Shown: positions 34,581-43,731, counted from the first letter of the stretch. The stretch is 64,000 bases of DNA from UBA4582 sp047629195 (GCA_047629195.1 JBLHWY010000011.1:1-64000), one strand, 5' to 3'. Notes: a model not told the origin generated them from the letters alone. Numbers and translations are program-made.

Positions 34581-35435
34581 ATGTCAGAGCGAGAATACTA
34601 TTTAACAGATGTGTTTGCTGAAGGTCCTTATGCCGGCAATAGATTAGCCACGGTCACCGATGCTGCTGATTTGAGCACGACGGAAATGCAGAATATCGCG
34701 TTAGCCTTCAATTTTGCCGAGACGACTTTTATTTGCGGCGGGTCAGCAGAAAGTGGCTTTGATGTTCGGATTTTTACCCCAGCCGCAGAAATACCGTTTG
34801 CCGGGCACCCGACGCTCGGCACAGCATTTCTTCTTCGTCATGTTTTGCATCGAAGTGATGAAGCTACTGTCGATTTAAATCTTGCCGCAGGAAAAATCCC
34901 AGTGACCTTTTCGGATGATGGCATTGTGTGGATGCGTCAGAATCAGCCGATATTTGGTAAACAGTTGGACCATGTTTATGTATCTGAACAACTAGGTATT
35001 GATGAATCTATGTTGGATGTAAGCGTTCCCTGCCAGTATGTTTCCACTGGCTTGGAATTTTTATTAATACCTCTGAGTTCACCTCAAGCACTGAATGAAA
35101 TATCCATCGGCATCAACGATTTAGCGCCGTCCGTATTTTTTTTCTGTAAGGGAGGGTATAGCGATGAACAGCAAATTTCCGCGCGAATGTTCGCCGAGGA
35201 GTTTGGTATAAGCGAGGACCCGGCAACAGGGAGTGCTAATGGATGTTTGGCTGCCTATTTGGTCGAGCATGAGTATTTTGAATCTGCGGAGTTAGACATT
35301 AAGGTTGGGCAGGGTTACGAGATCCAACGACCTTCCCAGCTTTATCTTCGAGCTAAGAAGGTTGCAGATAACCATTTCGAGCTGAACGTAGGTGGTCGAG
35401 TGAACCTAGTGGCAAGCGGTCAATGGTTATTGTGA
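34581..35435 (+). CDS. PhzF-family isomerase/epimerase
   Basis: A 284-residue protein from ATG 34581, with GGGAG just upstream. The motifs VFAEGPYAGNRLATV, AFNFAETTFI (with the catalytic Glu), FTPAAEIPFAGHPTLGTAF and EDPATGSANGCLAAYL mark both pseudo-symmetric halves of the diaminopimelate-epimerase-like fold. PhzF itself isomerises a phenazine precursor, but most family members in non-phenazine genomes have unknown roles, and no phenazine genes are present here. It lies 30 bp before the dehydrogenase gene, so the two may share a transcript. Confidence 0.9.
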   Translation: MSEREYYLTDVFAEGPYAGNRLATVTDAADLSTTEMQNIALAFNFAETTFICGGSAESGFDVRIFTPAAEIPFAGHPTLGTAFLLRHVLHRSDEATVDLNLAAGKIPVTFSDDGIVWMRQNQPIFGKQLDHVYVSEQLGIDESMLDVSVPCQYVSTGLEFLLIPLSSPQALNEISIGINDLAPSVFFFCKGGYSDEQQISARMFAEEFGISEDPATGSANGCLAAYLVEHEYFESAELDIKVGQGYEIQRPSQLYLRAKKVADNHFELNVGGRVNLVASGQWLL

Positions 35436-35465
35436 AGTTGGTTGATAAACTGATGGGTATCTTGT

Positions 35466-36419
35466 GTGACTCTCGCCGGACACGGATACAGTATGTTGCC
35501 TAATGTAATTCTTGATGAGGCAGCGTTAAGCTATAGTAAAATGCTCCAGGCGCTCGGCAGTATTGAGAAATTTGAAACACATGACTGCGTTACTGCAAAC
35601 CTGACCGATTGCAATATATTACTTGCCAATGCGCCGATGGCGGAGGCGTTTCTCCGAGCTGGTCATCGCGCCAATTGGATTCAGTCTACCTGGGCGGGGA
35701 ACGCAGCGCTTATTCCACTCTTGCAGCAGACAGAGACCTGTCTCACCGGTGTGAAAGGTGTTTTTGGGCCACTCGTCGCAGAATACGTTTTTTCTTATAT
35801 TCTTCCAGAGATCCGCGACAGGAGTCGATTAGAAAATGCCCAAAAGGAACATCGATGGGACCTTTTTGAGCCCGGCTCGTTGCAGGATAAGGTGTTTGTC
35901 TTTATTGGCACGGGCTCTATAGGCTCGCACGTTGCTAGAGTTGCAAAGCTGTTCGGTATGAGCACTATTGGAGTATCGCGAAGTGGCTTAACCAAAGAGG
36001 GTTATGATCAAGTTTATCCAGTAACTCGTCTTCGACAAGCAGTGGCAACAGCAGACTATATTTTGTTATCAGTGCCTGAAACCCCTGAAACATTTCGGTT
36101 GGTCAACAAAGCGGTGTTAGATGAGGTGAGGCAGGGTGCTACGCTCATTAATGTTGGCCGCGGTAGCACACTTGATATTGGCTCGATGTCCAACGCAATA
36201 CATGAGGGGAGGTTAGGCGCTGCTATTTTAGACGTATTTGACGAAGAGCCACTAGCGGCGAGTCACCCGCTTTGGGACAGTCCTCGGGTCACTATTACGC
36301 CTCACCTGGCAGCGATAAGTAATCCTGAGGTAATCGTTAAGAAATTTATGAATAATCTGAAACACTATCGTCAAGGCGAAGAACTTGAAGATAGGATAGA
36401 TCTCACGAAAGGATATTAA
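35466..36419 (+). CDS. D-2-hydroxyacid dehydrogenase family protein
   Basis: A 317-residue NAD(P)-binding protein starting with GTG. The Rossmann loop is GTGSIGSHVARVAKLFG, and the catalytic set is Arg in NVGRGST, Glu in DVFDEEPLA and His in TPHLAA. It reduces 2-keto acids such as glyoxylate, hydroxypyruvate or similar to D-2-hydroxy acids. The first ~100 residues are divergent, as is usual for substrate-binding domains. It may be translated with the upstream PhzF gene. The stop is followed at once by a heptamer repeat. Confidence 0.88.
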   Translation: MTLAGHGYSMLPNVILDEAALSYSKMLQALGSIEKFETHDCVTANLTDCNILLANAPMAEAFLRAGHRANWIQSTWAGNAALIPLLQQTETCLTGVKGVFGPLVAEYVFSYILPEIRDRSRLENAQKEHRWDLFEPGSLQDKVFVFIGTGSIGSHVARVAKLFGMSTIGVSRSGLTKEGYDQVYPVTRLRQAVATADYILLSVPETPETFRLVNKAVLDEVRQGATLINVGRGSTLDIGSMSNAIHEGRLGAAILDVFDEEPLAASHPLWDSPRVTITPHLAAISNPEVIVKKFMNNLKHYRQGEELEDRIDLTKGY

Positions 36420-36421
36420 TC

Positions 36422-36444
36422 GCAATTCGCAATTCGCAATTCGC
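36422..36444 (+). repeat. GCAATTC heptamer repeated about three times
   Basis: Directly after the TAA of the dehydrogenase gene the bases GCAATTC occur three times in a row and then partly again. It is an AT-rich slip-prone microsatellite of about 23 bp. No function is apparent. Confidence 0.8.
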
Positions 36445-36499
36445 CGGTCGTCAAGCAGGCGGAAAATCAATTTTTAATTAGAATTATAGAGATGAAATT

Positions 36500-36949
36500 A
36501 TGAATGACCTGGAGGAATTCCATGATCAGCCGCCTCATTCTGCAGCTATTGGCTTTGAGTTAACGGGCACAGATGGAGCAGCATGCCTATTTAGATTGCC
36601 CTATGCGGAGCACTTGATTGGCGACCCAGATACCGGGGTGATACATGGTGGTGCTATCACTGCAATACTCGACAATGCCTGTGGCTGGGCGGTACGAAAC
36701 CATCCGAAATGGGACGTTGAATCTAGTATGGCAACGCTAGATCTCAGAATAGACTACATGGAACCAGCGGAACCCCATATCGATGTGTTGGTGCGCTCAG
36801 AATGTTTTAAGTTAACTCATAATATCGCTTTTGTTCGAGGGGTCGCCTATCAAAAAGATGTGAATGATCCAATCGCAACTTCGATGGCGACATTCATGTT
36901 AGGAACTCCAAATACACCAAGAAAGCCCGAGGCAGGAAACAATTCGTGA
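36500..36949 (+). CDS. PaaI-type hotdog thioesterase
   Basis: A 149-residue hotdog-fold protein. DTGVIHGGAITAILDNACGWAV contains the HGG turn and the helix that carries the catalytic acidic residue (Asp in LDNACG); the next strands, ATLDLRIDYMEPAEPH and MATFMLG, complete the fold. Members hydrolyse aryl- or acyl-CoA thioesters as dimers or tetramers. The stop overlaps the start of a second, similar thioesterase gene by four bases, so they are co-translated and probably form a heteromer or have related substrates. Confidence 0.88.
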   Translation: MNDLEEFHDQPPHSAAIGFELTGTDGAACLFRLPYAEHLIGDPDTGVIHGGAITAILDNACGWAVRNHPKWDVESSMATLDLRIDYMEPAEPHIDVLVRSECFKLTHNIAFVRGVAYQKDVNDPIATSMATFMLGTPNTPRKPEAGNNS

Positions 36950-37383
36950 AAATTTTGCAGCAACTAAGAGAAGAGGGGCGAGCAGATGACATGCAAGCCC
37001 TCGTTGAACATATTCCATATGCACGTTTTCTTGGTGTAAATGTTGATCAAACTCGTGGTGAAATGATAACCGTCATGCCATTTAAAGACACACTTGTTGG
37101 CAATATCAATCTGCCTGCAATTCATGGTGGGGCGATTGGCGCCCTATTGGAGTTAACCGCAGTGATTCAGTTACTGCTTGATACTTCATGTGAAAAATTT
37201 CCAAAGACGGTCGATTTTTCCATTGACTACTTACGTCCCGGTAAGCCTATTGAAACCTATGGGCGTGCAATTGTTACCCGTCAGGGACGAAGAGTTGCTA
37301 ACGTTCGTACTGAACTGTGGCAGGATGACCCTTCAAAGTTGATTGCAATAGGGCATGGACACTTTTTGTTGGCACCGGTTTAG
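36946..37383 (+). CDS. PaaI-type hotdog thioesterase, second of a pair
   Basis: A 145-residue protein beginning with GTG 36946, which overlaps the previous gene's stop (GTGA). AIHGGAIGALLELTAVIQLLL is the hotdog helix with the HGG turn; the acid position is occupied by Glu (LLELT) instead of Asp. VDFSIDYLRPGKPIETYGRA and ARVVTRQGRRVANVRTELW-like strands follow. The pair is unequal in sequence, so this is an old duplication. It probably acts on CoA thioesters together with its partner. Confidence 0.85.
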   Translation: MKILQQLREEGRADDMQALVEHIPYARFLGVNVDQTRGEMITVMPFKDTLVGNINLPAIHGGAIGALLELTAVIQLLLDTSCEKFPKTVDFSIDYLRPGKPIETYGRAIVTRQGRRVANVRTELWQDDPSKLIAIGHGHFLLAPV

Positions 37384-37433
37384 GTGCAGGCGTGCTTGCC
37401 TGATATTTTCTTAGAAACATTGGGGTATTGTCC

Positions 37434-38060
37434 GTGATTGATCTAAATGTGCTGCAGTGGCTGGATCTTGCTGGTGTCTTTGTCTTCGCAAGTAGTGGTG
37501 CGCTTGTTGCGGCCAGAAACAGGCTGGATATTGTTGGTTTTGTCGTCATTGGATTTATCACCTCGGTTGGTGGGGGCACGCTGCGTGATCTCTTGGTTGA
37601 TGTTCCTGTTTTCTGGATTCAGCAATCCATCTACATATGGATAGCGCTAGTTGCAGCGGTGATCACCTTTGGTTTTTCGGGTTTTATTGACAAAAGAAGG
37701 CGTTGGATTGTTTGGTTTGATGCTGTTGGCTTATCAGTGTTTTGTGTACTTGGTGCGGCCAAGGGATTGGAGATTACAGGAGATCCTGTAATTTCTGTCA
37801 TGATGGGAGTCGTATCTGCGGTATTTGGTGGTGTATTGCGAGATATAATATGTAACGAAGTTCCACTCATTTTTCGCGGAGAGATATATGCGACTGCAGC
37901 GTTTTTTGGTTCAGCCCTCTTCGTTACAGCTATGACTTTTGACATATCAAAGAATCTTGCACTTTGGCTGGGTATAGGTGGAGCATTGGCCCTACGCGCA
38001 GGCGCTATTTTATGGGGGTGGTCTCTACCTAAGTCGAGAGGGCTGCATGATCCCGCCTAA
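37434..38060 (+). CDS. UPF0126/TRIC-like membrane protein
   Basis: A protein of 208 residues with seven hydrophobic segments. Two tandem UPF0126 repeats are visible: LDLAGVFVFASSGALVAARNRLDIVGF and the second beginning DAVGLSVFCVLGAAKGLE; each has a GGGTLRD or GGVLRD motif (GGGTLRDLLV, GGVLRDIICNEVP). Bacterial relatives of TRIC channels conduct small cations; the physiological ion is unknown. GTG 37434 has GGGG at a normal distance of 8 bases; a TTG two codons earlier is the other option. It stands alone between the thioesterases and the thiolase. Confidence 0.85.
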   Translation: MIDLNVLQWLDLAGVFVFASSGALVAARNRLDIVGFVVIGFITSVGGGTLRDLLVDVPVFWIQQSIYIWIALVAAVITFGFSGFIDKRRRWIVWFDAVGLSVFCVLGAAKGLEITGDPVISVMMGVVSAVFGGVLRDIICNEVPLIFRGEIYATAAFFGSALFVTAMTFDISKNLALWLGIGGALALRAGAILWGWSLPKSRGLHDPA

Positions 38061-38215
38061 CACGTTTGTGTGCTGTTGCTTCTCTAACCCTTCGCGCATA
38101 TTCTTCTGTTTTCAAATAATTATCATGTGACCGGTATCGGAAGATCAAATTGCCTAGATATAGATATCACCGGCTGCGAATAACCAACAATTAAAATCAA
38201 ACTCCAGGAGTTGAA

Positions 38216-39385
38216 ATGTCAGATGTATATATAGTTGAAGCTTGTAGAAGCCCGAATGGTAAACGAGGTAAAGGTCTAGCCGGCATGAAGCCAGCAGACT
38301 TGCTTGGTGCTATACAAAAAGCTGCACTGGAGAGGAGTGGCGTCGCTCCTGAAAAGGTAGATCAAGTCATTGGTGGCTGTGTGTCACAGGTTGGAGAGCA
38401 GACTTTCAATATCGCTCGAATAGCTTGGCTCTCCCAAGGACTCCCGCTTGAAGTGGCAGCGACAACCGTTGATTCTCAATGCGGTTCTAGTCAGCAAGCG
38501 ACATCGATGGGGGCATCTATGATTGGCGCCGGGGTGGAAGATATTGTGATGGCTTGTGGTGTTGAAATGATGAGCCGTGTTCCGCTGGGGTCTGCGATGA
38601 AAGACGGATCTCCGATGGGAGAAAAGTACGCCGACTATTACCAGCCTACTAGCCAGTTTATGGGTGCGGCAATGATTGCTGAGGAGTATCAAATTACACG
38701 TGCGGACACGGATCAATTTGGTCTTGAAAGCCAGCAGAAAGCGATCGCGGCTTGGGCAGAAGGTAGATTTGATCGAGAAGTTGTTCCAATCGAAGCGCCA
38801 GTACTCGGTGAAGATTTTAAACCGACTGGGGAAACTAAAATTGTTTCTAAAGATGAAGGTTTAAGAGCGACGGATATTGAGTCGCTAAAATCACTGAAAG
38901 CGGTTCCAGGTCAGGAAATTCATACGGCTGGTAGTAGTTCTCAAATATCAGATGGTGCAGCCGCTATTATCATGGCGTCAGCAAAAGCCGTTAAAGAGCT
39001 TAATCTGAAGCCGCGCGCAAAAATTATTGCCCACACAATGGTGGGTGTCGATCCAGTGACAATGTTAAAAGGCCCAATTCCGGCTACTCGAAAGGTGCTT
39101 GAACGAGCCGGACTGCAGTTAGAAGATATTGATATTTTTGAGGTTAACGAAGCTTTTGCCTCAGTTGTGCTTGGATGGGAGAAAGATCTCGGTGTCGATC
39201 GCGCTCGCGTAAACGTTAACGGTGGCGCGATTGCGCTAGGTCATCCGACGGGTAGTACCGGTGCTCGTTTGATTACGACTGCACTCCATGAACTTGAAAG
39301 AATTGGTGGGCGCTATGCATTGATCGCAATGTGTTGTGGTGGTGGTCTGGGTACGGGCACCATAATCGAGCGTATCGCTGACTAG
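38216..39385 (+). CDS. Acetyl-CoA acetyltransferase (thiolase, steroid/long-chain type)
   Basis: A 389-residue thiolase. The nucleophile Cys is C89 in DSQCGSSQQATSMG, the His is in NGGAIALGHPTGSTGAR, and the second Cys is in CCGGGLGTG. The N terminus (YIVEACRSPNGKRGKGLAG) and EVNEAFASVVLGW are family-typical. Proteins of this branch resemble FadA5-like thiolases, which cleave beta-ketoacyl-CoA in sterol or long-chain oxidation; the similarity is by eye only. ggag 8 bases before ATG fits a good start. The TAG stop is also the first part of a repeated element. Confidence 0.9.
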   Translation: MSDVYIVEACRSPNGKRGKGLAGMKPADLLGAIQKAALERSGVAPEKVDQVIGGCVSQVGEQTFNIARIAWLSQGLPLEVAATTVDSQCGSSQQATSMGASMIGAGVEDIVMACGVEMMSRVPLGSAMKDGSPMGEKYADYYQPTSQFMGAAMIAEEYQITRADTDQFGLESQQKAIAAWAEGRFDREVVPIEAPVLGEDFKPTGETKIVSKDEGLRATDIESLKSLKAVPGQEIHTAGSSSQISDGAAAIIMASAKAVKELNLKPRAKIIAHTMVGVDPVTMLKGPIPATRKVLERAGLQLEDIDIFEVNEAFASVVLGWEKDLGVDRARVNVNGGAIALGHPTGSTGARLITTALHELERIGGRYALIAMCCGGGLGTGTIIERIAD

Positions 39386-39511
39386 TTAGTTCCCGTCCGT
39401 AAATACTCCTTCCTGGGTGAGTTTCGGAGACTTTTCAGATCTGTTGGTTTAAAAATCAATAGGTTGTCGGGAAGTAACCATGGAGATGTTAAGTTTTCGG
39501 ATAAGGACTAG
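39381..39511 (+). repeat. ~131-bp intergenic repeat, copy B
   Basis: Homologous to 2082-2213 read on the minus strand, with a single-base gap. It starts at ACTAG, where TAG is the thiolase stop codon, and ends at ACTAG. Conserved blocks are TAGTTCCCGTCCGTAAA, GTTTAAAAATCAATAG, AACCATGGAGATG and CGGATAAG. It lies 3' of a gene in the same relative orientation as copy A. No open frame is conserved. Confidence 0.85.
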
Positions 39512-39531
39512 CTATCGCCTTACTCTAAGTT

Positions 39532-39660
39532 CCTATCCTAGATAGGGAGGTGATAACTGGCCGATCAGCTTTAACTTAATTTGTTAAAGCTGGTCCTAAA
39601 TTTGCTAAAAAGTGGTAAATTTCTTCTACAATTAAATTCAAGTTCTTTTCCTAAATTAAT
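39532..39660 (+). other. Non-coding stretch with two stem-loops
   Basis: CCTATC/GATAGG with a 3-base loop (39532-39546) and CAGCTTTAAC/GTTAAAGCTG with a 7-base loop (39566-39592, ten pairs) follow the repeat. Together with the next hairpins they make this 775-bp gap unusually structured. The bases between are AT-rich and hold no gene. Confidence 0.55.
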
Positions 39661-39662
39661 GT

Positions 39663-39702
39663 GAATTGTTAGCCGCCAACGAGACGTGGCGGCTAACAAT
39701 TC
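39663..39702 (+). terminator. 15-bp perfect stem-loop followed by a T-rich stretch
   Basis: GAATTGTTAGCCGCC (39663-39677) pairs perfectly with GGCGGCTAACAATTC (39688-39702) around a 10-base loop and is followed by TATTTCTTT. This is a good intrinsic terminator. It lies 277 bp after the thiolase stop, too far for a simple gene end, so a transcribed non-coding RNA upstream of it is possible. Confidence 0.75.
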
Positions 39703-39730
39703 TATTTCTTTGTGCCGCTTGTGATTTTTT

Positions 39731-39984
39731 CGACGAACGGTCAGTCTTTGGATGACAAGTTTCGTCGGTATAGTGGTGCTTTTAAGCCCTTTATAATTGC
39801 CTGAATGCTGATTTACAGTGGTTACTATTCAATAATATTTCAGCTTTCACAGGCTACCAAAATTGTAAGAAATGCTGCACACTCCTTATGTTAGTTCTCG
39901 GCTTGATTGAGATGCACCATTACGGTGCATTGTTGCGCAATGGTAGCTTTTCTAAGAAACAGCTTCTGTTTCTAAAGAAGCTAC
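39731..39984 (+). other. Further hairpins before the cytochrome cluster
   Basis: Three more dyads are visible: CGACGAA/TTCGTCG (39731-39737 and 39761-39767) with an inner GTCA/TGAC; ATGCACC/GGTGCAT with a 5-base loop (39912-39930); and a long hairpin (39943-39984) with an inner GAAACAG-CTT-CTGTTTC and an outer GTAGCTT/AAGCTAC. They end about 175 bp before the pentaheme cytochrome gene. Their role is unknown: leader RNA control, a small RNA, or remnants of a mobile element. Confidence 0.5.
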
Positions 39985-40160
39985 TATGCTTTTTGTATAT
40001 GGTTGTCATAGGCAGTGATCTATTTGAAGATCACGGGCGTATTCAGTAAAGGGATAGTTGACTATTCCAGGCAGGCGAGTATTTCGCCATTTAGTATGTT
40101 GAATATGATTTTTCAATACGTCAGTGTTTTGAAATCAAAGAGGTTAATTGGGAGTTCTAA

Positions 40161-42116
40161 ATGTCGGTTTGTACAACAAAAAGTTTATGTGACACTGCGA
40201 TAAACTGGTTCGGGCTGAGATCGTTGACAAAAGTTGCTTTGCTATTCTTTTCCGTCATGAGCGTTTCATTAGTATCGGTTGCGAGCGCCGAGGAAATGAG
40301 CAATGATGAAATTGATGCCGCACACGCTGAGTCCTTCTTAGGTGACGGTTATCCTTCCGCGACTGAATGTGGCGAATGCCATCCTAAACAATATAAACAG
40401 TGGTCAGTATCGCAACACGCTTATGCTCAAATGAGCCCGATCTTTAATGCGATGCAAGCAACTGTGCTTAAGTTTACCGCCGGTACCAATGGTGATTTTT
40501 GTATTCGTTGTCATACGCCCGTTGGGATGAATCTCAATGAAGATGTCTTCATGAGTAATATTGATCGCCATCCAACATCAAGGGAAGGCGTCACATGTAT
40601 AGTATGTCATCGATTAAACCAGTCATATGGCAAGGTTAGTGGCCGACTGGCGATTGAGACCGGGCCTGTTACTTCTGCAATCTACGGGCCTCTGGGTGAG
40701 CCAGCTGAGCTAGACAACGCCATTGATAAAGGCGGTTTAGTTGTCGATAACGACAAAGCAGGTCGTAAAGTTCATGGTGAAGTTAAAGGCCTATTCCAAT
40801 TAAATACCTCGGGGTTCTGTGCAACTTGTCATGATGTCAACCTGGTGAATGGTTTTCGCTTAGAGGAAGCTTTTAGCGAGTTTAAGAACAGCCCTGCCAA
40901 CGCAAAAGGCGTCACTTGCCAGGATTGTCATATGGGTAAGGAGCCTGGAAAGATCCTTGCTGAAAAATCAGACCCAGATTTTTATCACAAAAATTATGAT
41001 TTTGGTCCCGCCGCGAAAGTTGGAAGCCTTGACACGAAAGATCGGAAGCTAACCAATCACATGTTTGTCGGGCCTGACTATTCGGTATTGCCTCCTTCCT
41101 TATTCCCACTCGATATTCGGGCAATTAAGGAGGAAAGCGAGAAAGATGACGTTCGAGCACGCGGTATGGCAACAATCCGCCAGTGGTTAGAGTTTGACTG
41201 GAAAGCAGGTTGGGGTAGCGACGACTTTGAAGACGAAGTTGATGACGATTATGAGTTCCCTGAACGATGGGCTTCGATTGATGATCGTTACGATGCACGC
41301 GAGATCATTGTTGATAATCTGAGGTTGCTCAAAGAAATTGAAATTCAACGGTTGAAGTTGCTGCAAAACGGCTACTTGATTGGAGATATCGATGTCGTCA
41401 AATCAAATTCAGACGGAATCGAATTCGCAGTTCAAGTGAAGAACGGAACCGATGGCCACAACGTACCGACTGGTTTTGACGCCGAGAGACTCGTTTGGCT
41501 CTATGTCACAGTCACAGACGCTGATGGCAAGGTTGTAAAGACATCTGGAGACCTTGATCCGAATGGTGACTTATTAGACCTTCACTCAAGCTATGTCCAC
41601 AATCACGAGCTGCCGCTAGATAAAGAGCTGTTCAGCCTGCAGTCGAAGTTTTTAACCAGAAATATCGTCGGTGGAGAAAGAGAGCAAGTGCTGCCTGTCA
41701 ATTACTCCGCAAGCCCATTGATCTTCTTGCGACCTTCGCGTAGCCCAACAGTATTGGTGGGACGGCCGGGTGGTGCTCGAAAGCACAAGATGGGTATTGA
41801 GCCGCTGGGCGAACGCTGGGCGAACTATACCGTCTCATCAGAACAGCTTATTTCAGGTAAGCCGCCGTTTAAAGCAGTTGTTCAGCTGAAGGCTGCAATG
41901 GTGCCGGTTAACCTCGTAAATATTATTAAAGATGTAGGCTTCGACTACAACTTAAGTGCAAGGGAAGTTGCAGATGTGCTTGCTAATGGGCACGTTGATG
42001 AAAACGGCGATGTCGTAATATGGGATGAAGATTCCGATGATCCCGTTGATAATCAAGTGGCAGGACATCAAGTAATTTGGGAAAAAGAAGTTGATCTGTC
42101 CGCGGGTGGACGGTAG
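40161..42116 (+). CDS. Pentaheme periplasmic cytochrome c, c554-related
   Basis: A 651-residue exported protein; the signal peptide spans about residues 20-43 (VALLFFSVMSVSLVSVASA). Five CXXCH heme sites are at C70, C114, C146, C220 and C253 (CGECH, CIRCH, CIVCH, CATCH, CQDCH), followed by extra His residues that can be distal ligands. CGECHPKQYKQW is typical of cytochrome c554-like folds. The C-terminal ~350 residues lack hemes; the part near residues 410-500 (EFAVQVKNGTDGHNVPTG) looks like a beta-sandwich domain. It heads a same-strand run of redox genes. A good U-rich terminator follows it, so it may also be transcribed alone. Its electron partner is unknown. Confidence 0.93.
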   Translation: MSVCTTKSLCDTAINWFGLRSLTKVALLFFSVMSVSLVSVASAEEMSNDEIDAAHAESFLGDGYPSATECGECHPKQYKQWSVSQHAYAQMSPIFNAMQATVLKFTAGTNGDFCIRCHTPVGMNLNEDVFMSNIDRHPTSREGVTCIVCHRLNQSYGKVSGRLAIETGPVTSAIYGPLGEPAELDNAIDKGGLVVDNDKAGRKVHGEVKGLFQLNTSGFCATCHDVNLVNGFRLEEAFSEFKNSPANAKGVTCQDCHMGKEPGKILAEKSDPDFYHKNYDFGPAAKVGSLDTKDRKLTNHMFVGPDYSVLPPSLFPLDIRAIKEESEKDDVRARGMATIRQWLEFDWKAGWGSDDFEDEVDDDYEFPERWASIDDRYDAREIIVDNLRLLKEIEIQRLKLLQNGYLIGDIDVVKSNSDGIEFAVQVKNGTDGHNVPTGFDAERLVWLYVTVTDADGKVVKTSGDLDPNGDLLDLHSSYVHNHELPLDKELFSLQSKFLTRNIVGGEREQVLPVNYSASPLIFLRPSRSPTVLVGRPGGARKHKMGIEPLGERWANYTVSSEQLISGKPPFKAVVQLKAAMVPVNLVNIIKDVGFDYNLSAREVADVLANGHVDENGDVVIWDEDSDDPVDNQVAGHQVIWEKEVDLSAGGR

Positions 42117-42199
42117 CTATTTACTAGGCAACTTCTTCTAGGCGACTTAGAGCTATACTGGGTAGTTTGAGTCATATTTGTGTTGAATTTAGGCAGTAT

Positions 42200-42241
42200 C
42201 GCCAGATTGGTTCGAGGAATTTGCTCATAACCAATCTGGCG
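42200..42241 (+). terminator. 13-bp perfect stem-loop after the pentaheme cytochrome gene
   Basis: CGCCAGATTGGTT (42200-42212) is the exact reverse complement of AACCAATCTGGCG (42229-42241) with a 16-base loop, followed by TTTGTTGTTT. It sits between the cytochrome and barrel genes and may partly end the first transcript. Confidence 0.8.
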
Positions 42242-42276
42242 TTTGTTGTTTAAAAAGAATAATAGGAAAGTGGACG

Positions 42277-43731
42277 ATGGTAATGCGGAAGGATCAGCAG
42301 GTGCAAATAGGCAAGGGAAATGTGACGAGGTTCTTGAATCTACTCCCCTGTTTTATTCTTGGTGCGGGATTGGCGATTTCAAACATTGCACAGGGTGCGG
42401 GTTATAGTATTGGACCAGATGGTAAAAGAAGCAGCCGTATTTCTGACGAAGCCGTCGCGGTGCTCGATCTCGAAAGTATGCCGAGTCGACCCAATCCAAT
42501 ATTGGAGTTAGGTGGCGATTTTCTTGGGCCCGGTAATATTCGCAGAGGTTACGAGTTGCCCACGGGGGCCGTCTGGCAGCCCACGTTGTTGGTTTTTGGT
42601 ACTCACCGAAGCGCTCTGCAGACGTTTCATTCCGACGATGAGACAACTGCTGAATTTGCGAATCGGTTGGATCTTTTTGCAAATTTGCAGCTGACCGCGT
42701 CTGAGAGGTTTGTCTTAGGGTTACGCCCGCTAGATGATGAAGGAGAATTTACTTCTTACCAGTTTGAACCAGACAATGGCTTGCCCGACGATACTGGGTG
42801 GCAAGACGAGACAAACGTCAGGGTCAATACTTTCTTTTTTGAAGGAGACTTTGGTGAAATTTTTCCTAATTTGTCGAAAGATGACCGAAAAGCGACGGAT
42901 TATGGCTTTGTGGTTGGACGTCAACCAGTTAACTATCAAGCCGGTTTACTGATTAATGACAACATTGATGCAATCGGCGTTACTCGAAACACTTTATTAC
43001 CGAAAGGCGGATCCGATCTACAGATTACCTTTATGTATGGTTGGAATGAAATTCATCGTGGTGACAGAATAGAAAGAGAAAACCAAAACCTATATGGTTT
43101 GTTCGTCAGCACCGATACGCCCAAAGCAACACAAAATTTCGACTTCCTTTACATGCAAGATCGTAATGGTGATACAGACGGTTTCTTCTGGGGTGTCAGT
43201 GATGTTCGGAGAATCGGTCACTTTAATCTCTCTAGTCGAATTGTTGGTTCGCAGGCGCTGGATAAAGAGTCCTCGGCAATTCAAGATGGTACGCTGGTGT
43301 TTGCCGAACTATCGTGGACACCTGCTTGGACAGACGACAACATATACATTAACGGGTTCGCTGGTATCGACAATTTCAGGTCTGCTGCTCGTGATCCGGC
43401 GACCGGTGGTCCACTTGGCAGGACTGGCATTCTGTTCGCGGCAATTGGCATGGGGAGATATGGTGCCCCTTTGAGCAATGGTGCAGACGGTTCAGTTGGT
43501 GGTGCAATTGGGTATCAGATGTTTATTAATCCGATTGTTAATCAATTCATTTTCGAATTAGGCGCTAGAAAAGGAACCAGAGCAGGGGACGATACATCAA
43601 TCGCTGCAGGGGCGCGTTACCGGCATGTATTTGGGCAGCATATTGTCGCTCAGGTTGATGTGTTTGGTGCTCTAAACGAATCCCGGCCCGATTCTTACGG
43701 TGGTAGATTTGAATTACGGGTGGAGTTTTGA
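42277..43731 (+). CDS. Outer-membrane beta-barrel protein (porin-like)
   Basis: A 484-residue protein with a signal peptide (PCFILGAGLAISNIAQGA, ending near residue 41) and many alternating hydrophobic strands. The C-terminal sequence GGRFELRVEF ends with Phe, the usual signal for insertion by the Bam machinery. No heme motif is present. I recognise no specific porin family. Its position between two multiheme cytochromes resembles porin-cytochrome conduits such as MtrAB, where the barrel sheathes a cytochrome; sequence homology to MtrB is not evident, so this is an inference from context. AGGAAAG precedes the start with normal spacing. Confidence 0.8.
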   Translation: MVMRKDQQVQIGKGNVTRFLNLLPCFILGAGLAISNIAQGAGYSIGPDGKRSSRISDEAVAVLDLESMPSRPNPILELGGDFLGPGNIRRGYELPTGAVWQPTLLVFGTHRSALQTFHSDDETTAEFANRLDLFANLQLTASERFVLGLRPLDDEGEFTSYQFEPDNGLPDDTGWQDETNVRVNTFFFEGDFGEIFPNLSKDDRKATDYGFVVGRQPVNYQAGLLINDNIDAIGVTRNTLLPKGGSDLQITFMYGWNEIHRGDRIERENQNLYGLFVSTDTPKATQNFDFLYMQDRNGDTDGFFWGVSDVRRIGHFNLSSRIVGSQALDKESSAIQDGTLVFAELSWTPAWTDDNIYINGFAGIDNFRSAARDPATGGPLGRTGILFAAIGMGRYGAPLSNGADGSVGGAIGYQMFINPIVNQFIFELGARKGTRAGDDTSIAAGARYRHVFGQHIVAQVDVFGALNESRPDSYGGRFELRVEF

